In this document: positions 12,225-24,200 of the stretch, piece after piece
Position numbering within the stretch: the first letter of the stretch is position 1
Layout: each line of letters starts with the position of its first letter
From: Lamellibrachia satsuma
Taxonomy: Eukaryota; Annelida; Polychaeta; Sabellida; Siboglinidae
Direction: 5' to 3'
Assembly: GCA_033239005.1 (NCBI GenBank)
Contig: BSQZ01000035.1
Location: forward strand, 2,290,001-2,354,000
Length of the DNA: 64,000 nucleotides
Notes under the pieces: generated by a model
What the model saw: only the letters and a program-made list of their open reading frames with translations
Told to the model about the DNA's origin: nothing
Database searches by the model: none
Translations under genes and position numbers: made by a program

Positions 12225-15200
12225 TGTTTGGTACAATTGGCACTAAGTATTATGTTAGTGTAGCTTATATATATATATATATATATATATATCATTTTAT
12301 TTTGTCAGAATCTGGTAATTGATTTTGTTGAGATTTTCTTTTGGATTTGAAAGTCATAGTAATTGTGTTCTTATAATGACCCAGTGTCACAGTTTTGATG
12401 TTATAATGTTATCTTGTGATATCGACACTAGGTTGTTCACAACCATGATATAAAATCATCTTGTGACATCGACGCAAAGTTATTCACAACCATGATATAA
12501 TGTCATCTTGCGACATCAACACAAGGTTAGTTTAATTTTGTAGATGACATCAGACATGAATGCATGTGCTGCACTGCTTATAAAGAATCTGCTGGGAGAA
12601 GTGGACAACAAGGCAGGGATTAGCATAGTCACGTAGGTCTTTCTTAGAAGGATTGTCTTGAATAATTTATTCTGCATCTTCAACATAATTACTGCAGTAC
12701 AATCATATGAAAAACTGACAGATCAGAATAAGCTATCAGAATAAGTTACACTTCCCAAATTCATACCACAGGCATTTGTAATCTGTGGAGTCAAATTCTG
12801 ATCTCACATTAGAGACATCACTAGTGGGACACATCAGTAGCTGTTCATGTAAACCACAAAGTACTTAATGTAAACATATTATATATTTCACTTTATCAGA
12901 AGAAAACGTATGCAACTATTCATAATAATAATCACCACAGGAACATTTGCTATGGTCCCTTGATGATTATACATTTTTTTTAAAACAAATTACCTCATTG
13001 GTGGGATTTTGATTCAAAATGCCTGTATGGGCCTATGTGTTTATTGATATCAATTTATTACAAATTACATTTTGTTGATGTTTCAACAATACTATTTGGT
13101 ACAATTGGCACCAGGTATTATGTTAGTGTAGCTTTTAATCATCTCTATCCTCAAAAATATATTGGTTGTCTCTGTGCCATCTAGATTCATGGGTGCCTTC
13201 ACAATGGACGTGATAGCCCGCACCGTCTTTGGTCTCCAGGTCAACTCGCAGCTCGAACCAGACTCTCCATTTGTCCTCCATGCCAAACAAGCCTTCGGAC
13301 GTCTCAAGAGATTCAATCCCTCCTTCTTTCTTGGAGGTAGGTCCATTCACTTCCTTAGCTCTATGATGGACACAGCTACCTACAGGACCTTCAGAACCCT
13401 AATTAAGGTGCACTTTGTGCCGTCCATGGCTACCTACCAGGACCCTTGTTAAGGTGCACTGTATTGGAGGAACAGTCAGTAGATGTTGTCTAGTTCCTAT
13501 CATAATGTTCATTCATAACTTGCTAGGATTTTTGCCACAAATTGCCTGAATCGCATTGCATGATTGGTAATGTTACTATCAAGCATTAACTTTATTCCAC
13601 TCTACTCTGAAGCTAGTGAAACTGCATGTATCTGGTTAATTATATTAAATATTTGTGCTGTTTTCATTTGTAAATTGTTATACATTGTGTGAAGTAATAC
13701 ACTATGGGATATTTGGGTTTCCACAGTGTGAATACTTCAGTTGACAGGTGTTCTAACTGATAATGCAATGTTGTTTCTCTCAACCAGTGATCTTCCCGTT
13801 CCTGAAGCCTGTGTTTCATTGGCTCAACTTGTCGGCAATCGACAGGTCTTCAGAGGAGTTCTTCACCAAGGTCATAGAAGAAGCCATACGGACACGGAAG
13901 GAAGGAAACAATGTAGGTGACCTGGCACTGCGTCACTTGTGACGTCTTAGGTGACCTGGCACTGTGTCACATGTGACGTCTTAGTTGACCTGGCACCGTG
14001 CCACTTGTGACATCTTAGTTGACCTGGCACTGTGTCACTTGTGACGTCTTAGTTGACCTGGCACCGTGCCACTTGTGACATCTTAGTTGAACTGGCACTG
14101 TATCACTTGCAATGTGTTAGTGAACTGGCACTGTGTCATGTGTGATGTCTTAGGTGAGCTGGCACTGTTTCACTGTGTCACTTGTGATGTCTTAGGTAAC
14201 CTGGCACTGTGTCACTTGTGATGTCTTAGGTGACCTGGCACTGTATCACTTGTGATATACTAGGTGACCTGGCACTATGTCACTGTGCATGTTGTGGTGT
14301 TCTGTAGGATTGTGTGGTGTTCTGTAGGACCGGGTGGTGTTCTGTAGGATCATCTGGTGTTCTGTAGGACCGGGTGGTGTTCTGTAGGACCAGGTGGTGT
14401 TCAGAAGGACCAGGTGGTGTTCTGTAGGACTGGATGATGTTCTGTAGGACTGGGTGGTGTTCTGTAGGATTGTGTGATGTTCTGTAGGACTGGGTGGTGT
14501 TCTGTAGAGGACCGAGTGGTGTTCTGTAGGACCAGGTAGTGTTCTGTAGGACCAGGTGGTGTTCTGTAGGACTGGGTGGTGTTCTGTAGAGGACCGAGTG
14601 GTGTTCTGTAGAGGACCGAGTGGTGTTCTGTAGGACCGGGTGGTGTTCTGTAGGACCAGGTGGTGTTCTGTAGGACCAGGTGGTGTTCTGTAGGACTGGA
14701 TGGTGTTCTGTAAGACCGGGTGGTGTTCTGTAGGACCGGTTGGACTTCCTGCAACAAATGTTGAAGTGTAACGAAGAAATGGAAGCAGCTGAAGCAGCAG
14801 CCCAGGGAGACAAGGAGCATCTCGAGGCAACGTCTGTGGAGGACGTTCCCAGGAAAGAACACAAGAAAGGTCAATATCTTGGTAACCATCAACACACTCG
14901 CTCCCTGTCATCTAATTCCACGGGTTTATTGGCTGTGCCCATGACACTCATCAAAACATTTGGGGACCGTGCCTTCTCTATAGCAGCACCTGTGGTATGG
15001 AATAGTCTTCCTCACTGCCTCGGTCTGTTAATGTAACATCACTGTGTCTTTTAAGACAGTGCTGGGAAAAACCTGCGTACATCAATTAATTGTGGACATA
15101 TATAGAGAAACAAAACTGTGTTGTAAAGTGATTTGAAAAGACCAAAGGTAAAGTAAGACAGTATTATTATTATTTTGGTGAAGGATCTTTTTTTAACATA

Positions 15201-18200
15201 AAACATGCTCAGGACCTGTTTAAAGTCTCATCATTTCTATCATAAAATTATGTAATGTACAAACACTATCTGTTCTAACACTTGACCACCCCATTGTGTC
15301 TTAATGATGGTCTGCACATTCAAATTATATATATATTTTTGTATATTAAAACACATTTGGGCAATCAACATGTTAAAATAGATATTGTTTATACCAGACT
15401 TATTGAGTCAAGTTGTAGATGCTGACTTGAGTTGTAGGGGCTGACTTGAGTTGTAGGGGCTGACTTGAGTTGTAAGGACTAATTCGAGTTGTAGGGGCTG
15501 ACTTGAGTTGTAGGGGCTGACTCGAGTTGTATGGGCTGACTTGAGTTTCACAAAACGAGACCATATTGTTATAACAGGCTGCACCAAATGCAATAATTAT
15601 TAAGTACTTATTATAATTGGCTAATCCTGTGGCGAGGCAGCATCAGCTTAAATTTCCTGCTAAAAATTACCGCAGACAAACTACAACAATCATGGTGATT
15701 AGTGAATCTTGGTGACTTTGGACTTGGAATTTAGAGAGATGACTTGAGACTGGTATTTGTGGTCATTACTTGTGATTTGACTTCACCGTTGGTGACTTGC
15801 CAACAAGTCTGGTTTATGGTAGTCTTGCAAACAGTAGGTAAAGTGCCACCAGGCTTTTAGTATGCGAGAGTTGTAACAACTGGGTGGACTTCGTCAAGTC
15901 CTGGGCTGAGGTTCAGGCGGATAGTTTTAGTTTTGAATGTAGGGGATGTGCAAAGATTAAGGGCCTAGAGGTGGAAATGGAACAGCTGAGGCAGCTTGTT
16001 TTGGCATTGGTGGGGAAGAGGTGGGTTGTGCCAGTGGTTCTGGTGGGAGGACAGTGGATGATAAAGTGTGGGGAGGTGATAAGGGAGATGCTAGGGAGAG
16101 CTCACCTCAGCCAGGGAGGAGGCTGAGAGGAGGTAAGGTGACAGGACATAAGGAGACGGGATGGAAGGAGATGGGATGGACAGACGGGAGACTGAGAGGG
16201 CTAATATGTTCATGAGGGATGGACAAGTGGAAAGGGGGCAGCAGTGTTTGCAGATGAACTCTCAGCAGCTGTTGACAGTGGAATGGGTAGCATCAACAAT
16301 ATTTTCGGTAGCAAAAACTGTTTTAACTAGAAATGCAGGGGGTTACTTAGAGGTGCCTCAAAGAGGACAAGAGGCCACTAGTTCACATAAATGAGTAATA
16401 AAATGTCCGGAAAAAAGTTCTGAAGCCGGTCATAAATGCGTGTGGTTAAATGCAAGGAGCATAGTAAATAAGAAAAATTAATTAAACATTATGTTACAAG
16501 ATATTGACCCTCACATAATTGGTACAGCTGAATCATGGACCAACAAATACATAGCAGGTGCTGAATTAGGACTGACAGGATACGTAATGTTTAGGAGAGA
16601 TTAAATAGAAAGAAGGGGAGTGGAGTTATTTTATATATTAAAGAATCTATTCAGGATTACAAAATAAAATTAGAAATGGAAGCATATTGTGATAAAGCTG
16701 TTTGGTGCAATATAGTTAAAGGAATTTAAACATTAGTTTACCAAAGTCCAAACATAAGTGAAGAGGATAACACAAAAATACAAAACACTATAAAGGAAGT
16801 GAGTAAAGGGGAGTGTATCATAATGAGAGACTGTAACCATGGAAACATACAGTTTAAATCTCTAGAGAGTACAGGAGGTGAGGACCAACAATTTCTATTT
16901 TTGATACAGGATAGCTTCCTCACTCAACATGTGCTAGAACCAACCAGGGGAGAGATAGCTTTGTCTTCACAAAATGAATTAGTGGACAATGTCAAAACAC
17001 ATGAACTATTGGGTAACAGTGTTCATAATCAAATACATTTTCACATCAAAGTAAAATCAGAAAGTAAAACTAAAAAAATACAGCAAAAACTTCCACAGTG
17101 GTAAATATAAAGATATGAGAAAATATTTAACAAACCTAGATTGGAATAACATGAAATAAGACAACAATTGAATGTTGGTACATTCTAAGATATGAAATTG
17201 AGAGTATGATTAATCAATTTGTTCTCTTGAAAAAAACAAGGAAAACGGTCTAGACAAACACTTGTCAAAAGAAGGTATTAGAAAATAGCTTACAAGGAAA
17301 CTATGTGGAGAGTTTATAGGTGTACCAGAAAGGATGAAGGCTACACACATTACAAAGAGGCACTTAATGCAGCTATGACTGAAATTATACAATCTAAAAG
17401 AAGCTATGAAAAAAAATTTGCATATAGCATAAAAAAATTACAGCAAGAGTTTTATGCTTATGTCAGGAGAACACAAAATGTAGGAGACAAGGTTGTACCA
17501 CTAGAAGACAGTTCTGGAAATATTATATCACAAGGCTTTTTAATGGCGGAAGACCTAAACGGATACAGTTCAGTGTTTAGAACAATGGCTGACTGACAGA
17601 AGACAGCGTGTTGTAGTAGATGGGGAGGTTTCAAACTGGAAATCAGTTTTTAGTAGGCTACCAAAAAGATCAGTATTAGGACCTTTATTATTCTTAACAT
17701 ATATCAGTGACTTGGACGATAATATAACAAGCAACGTAATGAAATTTGCAGATGACACAAAATTGTTTAGAAAGGTTAACAATGATGGTGATAAACAACA
17801 TTTACAAAACGGTTTAGGCAAATTAGATAAATGGTCTGAAAATGGCAGATGTTATTCAGTTTTGGGAAATGTAAATGCCTACATACAGGACATGGGAACT
17901 TGGATCTAAACTATAAAATGGGAGTTACTGTTGTAGGTACTACCGTAAAAGAAATTATTATTATACATTTATAAAACGCCATGTTTCCAGGTTAACAACC
18001 TGCTCAAAGGCACTACAAGACAATGCTAAATAATTTTTAATAAATTGAAAAGCTAAAATAAAATGTGGCTAAAAGAGTTAAATAAAAAAGTTAAATAAAT
18101 GAATTAAATAAAGTAGCTCTCCGCCATGGACGGTCCCAAGCCCGGCTGAGAAAGGAGGAGGGTTGGGCGTGGGGCTAGCACCCCCACCCTGTAAAGAAAC

Positions 18201-21200
18201 CCAACGCTACAGAAACATTCACCACAACAAATAAAACTACGACGTCTGTCCTGGAAGAGGTAGGGCCTGGTTTACCTGGGTGCATGAAGTGTTGCGGTCA
18301 AAGCCGAAAGGAAGCCACAATGCCGACTACTCTTCTTTCGACCAGGAAAAATTTAAACATCGGCACATGGAATGTGCCAACAATGTACGAGGCGGGGAAA
18401 ACTGCCCAAGTGGCAGCAGAAATGCGGAGATTCAACCTCACTCTACTCGGGCTCTGCGAAACCCGATGGACCCAGTCAGGACGACTGCGACTAACAACAG
18501 GAGAGATTATACTATACTCCGGACACGAGGAAGATGAATCGCTTCTGATCACCACCTTGTAACAGCCAGGCTAAAACGCAAGCTAAGAAGAAATGGAGTA
18601 GAACAAGAAAGACGAAAGGCAAGATATAATGAAGGATCCAAGAACAGCAGAAGAATATAAAGTTGCATTAGCTAATAGATTCAAAGTCCTGCAAGAACTG
18701 TATGATGAAGAAGAGGGAGTAGACATCAACAGCCAATGGAGTCACATCAAGGATGCAGTAAACACCACATGCGAAGAGATAATTGGCAGAAGGAAACCCC
18801 AACAGAAAGACTGGATTTCAGTAGAAACAATGAGGAAAATACAGACCAGAAGAGAAAAGAAGGAGGCAGTCAACAGCAGCCGCACAAGGGCGGCAAAGGT
18901 AATAGACCAGAAAGAGCACACAGCAGCAAATAGAGAGGTGAAGAAAAGTGTCAAAACAGACAAAAGGAACTTCGTGGAGGGACTTGCACAAGAGGCAGAA
19001 AAGGCAGCAGCTAGCAGGAACATGAAGCAACTCTACGATACAACAAGGAAGTTAGCTGGAAAGTTTAAGAAATCAGAGCGGCCAATCAGAGACAAAAATG
19101 GGAGCGTCCTGATGGGGGCAGACAAACAGCTTAACAGATGGGCAGAGCATTTTGAAGAGCTGCTCAACAGACCAGCACCGCAGAATCAACCAGACATCCA
19201 ACCAGCTGAGACAGATCTCCCAATAGACTGTAACAAACCCACTAGAGAAGAGATAAAAAAGGCAATCGCACATATGAAAAATGGGAAAGTAGCAGGCCCT
19301 GATGGTATCCCTGCAGAAGCACTAAAGGCAGATGTAAATACTTCAGTAGAAATGCTGTACTGTCTTTTTGAGGAGATCTGGGAAAAAGAAGAAATTCCAG
19401 CAGAATGGAAAGAAGGTTACCTTATCAAGATCCCCAAGAAAGGAGACCTGAGCCGCTGTGATAACTACAGAGGAATCACGTTGTTGTCAGTACCTGGAAA
19501 GGTTCTAAACAGAATAATCCTAGAGAGGATGAAAGGCACAGTGGACCAAACTTTGCGTGAACAGCAAGCAGGCTTCAGGCAGGACAGATCGTGTACTGAC
19601 CAGATTGCAACACTGCGAATCATAGTGGAACAATCCATTGAATGGAACTCATCCCTATACATCAACTTTGTTGATTACGAGAAAGCCTTTGACAGTGTGG
19701 ACAGGGAGACACTCTGGAAAGTGCTAAGAGACTATGGGGTGCCCAAGAAACTAGTCAACATGATTAAAAACTCCTATGAGGAAATGTCATGCAGAGTTAT
19801 TCATGAAGGTCAACTTACAAAGAACTTTGAGGTTATGACGGGGGTGAGACAGGGATGCTTACTGTCACCATTCCTCTTCATTCTAGTCATAGACTGGGTC
19901 ATGAAAACAGCAACAAAGGAGAAACGAAACGGAATCCAGTGGACAATGCTGACCCAACTTGATGACCTGGACTTTGCGGATGACCTTGCACTCCTGTCTC
20001 ACAGCCATAGGCAGATGCATGACAAAACAACAGAACTGGCATTGATTTCAGAGAGGGTTGGGTTGAAAATCAACAAAAGGAAAACAAAGATCCTGAGAAC
20101 AAATACTACTTGCGAAACACCAATCATGCTTGAGGGAGAGACACTGGAAGAGGTTAAAGATTTCAGATATCTAGGCAGCATAGTGGATACACTTGGAGGG
20201 ACAGAGGCTGACGTAAAGAAAAGGATCAGCAAAGCAAGGGTAGCTTTCCACCTGTTGAGAAATGTGTGGAAGTCAAAGGTAATTGGAGAAACCACCAAAA
20301 TACGCTTGTTTAACACAAATGTAAAGTCTGTGTTGCTGTACGGAGCGGAAACGCGGCGAATAAACAAGACCACGCTGAAAAGGATTCAGACATTTGTCAA
20401 CCATTGCCTGAGAAGAATTCTGCAAATACACTGGATGGACAGGGTGAGTAACAAAGACCTCTGGGATAGAACACACCAAGCCCAAATAGAGATAGAGATC
20501 CTTAAGAGGAGATGGGGATGGCTTGGCCACACCTTGAGAAAGCCAAGCACCAACATAACCAGACAAGTCCTGATGTGGAACCCCCAAGGCAAGAGAAAGA
20601 TGGGAAGACCAAAAAACACCTGGCGGCGTGACCTCGAGGCAGACATCAAGCAAACAGGGAATGGCTGGCAACAACTAGGGAGGATTGCCCAAGACAGGAG
20701 GTGCTGGAGAAATGTTGTGGATGGCCTATGCTCCAGGAGGAGTTAAGGGCCTAACTCTAACTCATAAAGAAGTTAAATAAATGAATTAATTAATTTAATT
20801 TAATTAATAAGTTAAAATAAATAACTACATTTAAGTTGATACATAAGTTAATCACATAAGTTAAATAAAGCAAATTAAATAAATAATAAGTTAAATAAAT
20901 AAAATGTTCCAGTCATTAAAATGTCAACAGAGTGTTCGGAAGGCTTCGCAGAAGAGATGTGTTTTCAAGAGTTGCCTTTCCTAAATGCAGGAGGCAGGGC
21001 ATTCCGCAGTGTCGGCCCTGCCACAGAAAAGGCCCGATGACTGTACTGTTCGAGATGGTACCGTGGCATAGTCAATAGATGTTGATCGGCAGACCTCGGT
21101 GTTTGGGTGGGTGTGTATGGAGTCGCTAGCAGCTACAGATACACTGGGCAGTGAAAAGGTCTTACGAGTAACAATAAGTGATGATATGAAAGTTTCAGAG

Positions 21201-24200
21201 CAGTGTGGTATTGCAGCTTCAAAAGGTAATCAAATTCTTGGATTGATTAGGAGAAATATAACATACAAGGACAAAAATAATTATACCTCTCTATAAAGCA
21301 ATAGTTAGGCCTCATTTAGAATACTGTATACAAGCTTGGAGACCATATCGTAAGAAGGACATAGATATGCTTGAATGAATAAAGAGGAGAGCAACTAAAA
21401 TTATTCCAGAAATGAGAGACTAGTTATGAAGAATGCCTAAAAGAATGTGATTTAATAACCCCAGAGACAATGAGGTTAATAGGAGATCAAATTAAACTTT
21501 TTTAAATATTGAATGGGTATAAAAAATTTATAGAAATATATTTTCTTACTCAATAAAGATAGTAGAACTAGAGGACATGAGGTAACATTAGTAAAGGATC
21601 AGTGTATATTGGATATCAGGAAGTACTCGTTCTCACAGAGGACAATAAATGAACGGAACAAATTATCTACAGATTGTGTAACTGCTAGCAGCATGAATAT
21701 GTTTAAAAACAAGTTTGACATATATCTCGGGAGGTCGGGTTACACATAGATGAAAATGTTTGACTCTCGATAAGCCAATGGCTTCCTTGTCCACTTCCTA
21801 TCTGGGGCTTTGCCTTAGATAGCAATCTTGAAAAATCTTTTTAAATCTACTACATAACATGATGTGATGATAAAAACTATCACACTTTATACCTTTAAAG
21901 GTGTGTCCGTAATAAAGGTAAGTTCTTATATAGCGCAGTGTCTAGTCTGTAGGACCGCTCAAAATGCCTTACACTTCACCCCCTGTCAGGACCGATTCAT
22001 TCCAACACCACCTCAACTTCTCTGGGAAGTATTCTTAATGTATGGTTTTGTCTTGTATCTGATACAATGTGTTTTTTACCCACCTTTGGAAATTTTATAT
22101 GTCCCCTTGTAGGTTTGACCCACACTCAGATACTGGCCAACTCAACGTTGTTCTTCATCGCTGCCTACGATACGACCTCATTGACCTTGACGTACCTGCT
22201 GTACAGCCTAGCGCTCAACCCTGACTGTCAGCAGAGGGTGGTTGACGAGGTCAACAAGGTCATGGGGGATGAGGTATGACGATGTTCTTGTCTTTCATAA
22301 CAGCAGCAACAAGTTGTGTTTTTCAAAATGATGACCTTATCATGTTTATCATAAAATAAAACACACAGTTCAAAAACAATTAATTACAATAAAAAATGTT
22401 GGTCTTCTTATATTTAACAAACAACTTCAACTTTTGTTGTTTCTATGGGAACTAAGCAGCAAGAAAGAGAGAAGAATTGTAGTACAATGTAGTGTGTTTG
22501 TTTTTAGTGGGGTGGGGAGATGTAGGAAGGCAGGGCAGGGCAGAGTAGGGCAAAAAGAGTCCAGTGTGGCTGAAGACGTCAGTTCTAAGTTAAGTAATTA
22601 ATAATTTTGTTTTACGGATCTAATACTTTAATTAACTTTACTTTCACTTTATAACCATCATCTGTTGCCATGAAGCATCTTGGGAGATGCCTTTTATTCA
22701 CCAGCAAGGTGGGTGGCCTGGGTGGTTGTAAGCTTGGGCTTTCTCGGCCGCCCTCTTGCTGTGTATCCACACATTTCCTGTTGCATGCTCTTGCAGTTGG
22801 TTGATTTGGCTATTTCCTGACAAAGTGGCCAAACCACTTTATTGTAATAATAATAATATATAAAATTCTTCTATTGCACTAAAATCATCGGGAGACCCAA
22901 CCTCAGCAGTGCACCAAAACAAAAGGGGTTAAGCAGTTCATAATTGATGAGCAGTTCCAGTTGTAAACAGTTGGATTGGTACGGTGGGGAGCTATGGAGG
23001 ATAAACAAGTTTAAATAGGTGTGTTTTTAGTTTACAGTGAAATGTTGTTTTATTTCATACAGAGTTAACACTAACAGGGAGTGAGTTCCTCAGAGTCAGT
23101 GCGGTAACTGAAAAAGCTCTAGTTCTGACATTTGTCTTAATACTGGGAAGAAAAAATAGATTAGAATTAGATGATCGAAGCTGTCTGGGCTGTCTTGCAG
23201 GAGTGAACAGTGAATGTAAATATGCTGGTTACTTGGATGAAAGTGCTAGATAGGTAATTGTACAGATCTTAAAAATAATATAAAGTATTGGACAGGGAGC
23301 AAATGCAATGATTTAAGAAGTGGTAATGAGTGAGAGAAATGAGGAGACCGGGTAACTAGCCTTGCCAAACAATTTTGCACACGTTTAAGTTTCAAGATGT
23401 CCTTGAGAGCAATATTATGATAAAGGGAATTGCAATAGTCAAGTCTACTGCTACCAAAAGCAGTTGCAATAGTTTTAGCAACAGCAAAAGACATATACCA
23501 GCGAATGCAACGAAATTCATGAATGTAATAAAAGCAGCAACAACCAGTTTGGAAATATGCTATCTAAAATTAAAATTATTTTCAAAGGTGACTCCTAAAT
23601 TCCTTTCTGAGATGGCCAGTGTGAAATTCTGGCTCAGCATAGGTGTCGGGGAAAAAACAATAAATTTTATCATGCTGCTTTTGTGTACCAATAATAAGAA
23701 ACTCTGTTTTATTTGCATGAAACGCTAGCGGCTAGTGATACTGCATAATCATCTTCGAATTCGGCTCTTTCGGAGCAGTTTAGCGATGGTGATGCCAGTT
23801 GCCTTTGACTTCAAACTTATTTACTTATTAAACCATGAAAACGACCACATAGAGCTGCCAAACGTCTCCTCATATATCAACCATATATACATACACATAT
23901 GACATGGTCAAACATTTCTCTTACTTAGAAATAAAGATCAAAATAAATGAAAGCTTGTCATCTTTCAAACCTAGCTTCGCATAGGTAGGCGTAGAAGATA
24001 TATCTAGGTTTTGTTTTTATAATTTTGTATCGTTACATGGAAGTAAGAGTAAAGTTTGACCAAGTGACATGTGTATATGTATGGTAAATATATGAGGAGA
24101 AGTTTGGCGGCTCTAGGTGGTCGTTTTCATGGTTAGGTCAGAAAGTAAACATCACAATAGCAGGAGTAGCGCCGATGTGTGGTGGTGATTTCAGCCCTAT

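Larger units (their letters stand above)
18110..20780 (+). mobile_element. RTE-like non-LTR retrotransposon
   Basis: The 5' end (GCCATGGACGGTCCCAAGCC region, GC-rich) leads to an endonuclease start at 18344. An internal deletion follows, then a 705-codon ORF, then a short 3' region with TTAAATAAA-type repeats. Similar TTAAATAAATGAATTAA runs occur on both flanks (18085-18110 and 20770-20900), consistent with a target duplication or tail. Confidence 0.75.
17953..21155. mobile_element. Composite insertion: LINE-like fragment split by an RTE-like element
   Basis: 17953-18050 starts with ATTATTATTAT and continues TTTATAAAACGCCATG, like the reverse complement of an L2-type LINE 3' end. 20900-21150 holds the rest of a repeat (GAAGAGATGTGTTTTCAAGA, GGCATTCCGCAGTGTCGG). 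The RTE-like element lies between the two halves. CR1 copy A sequence resumes on both outer sides (GTAAAAGAA before, GAAAAGGTCTTACG after). Confidence 0.65.

Noticed and set aside
11565..12295. Tyr/Ile-repeat ORFs on both strands
   Set aside because: (TA)n microsatellite translations.
14246..14911. Three long - strand ORFs rich in His, Thr and Pro
   Set aside because: Antisense translation of the 20-bp minisatellite in P450 intron 7.
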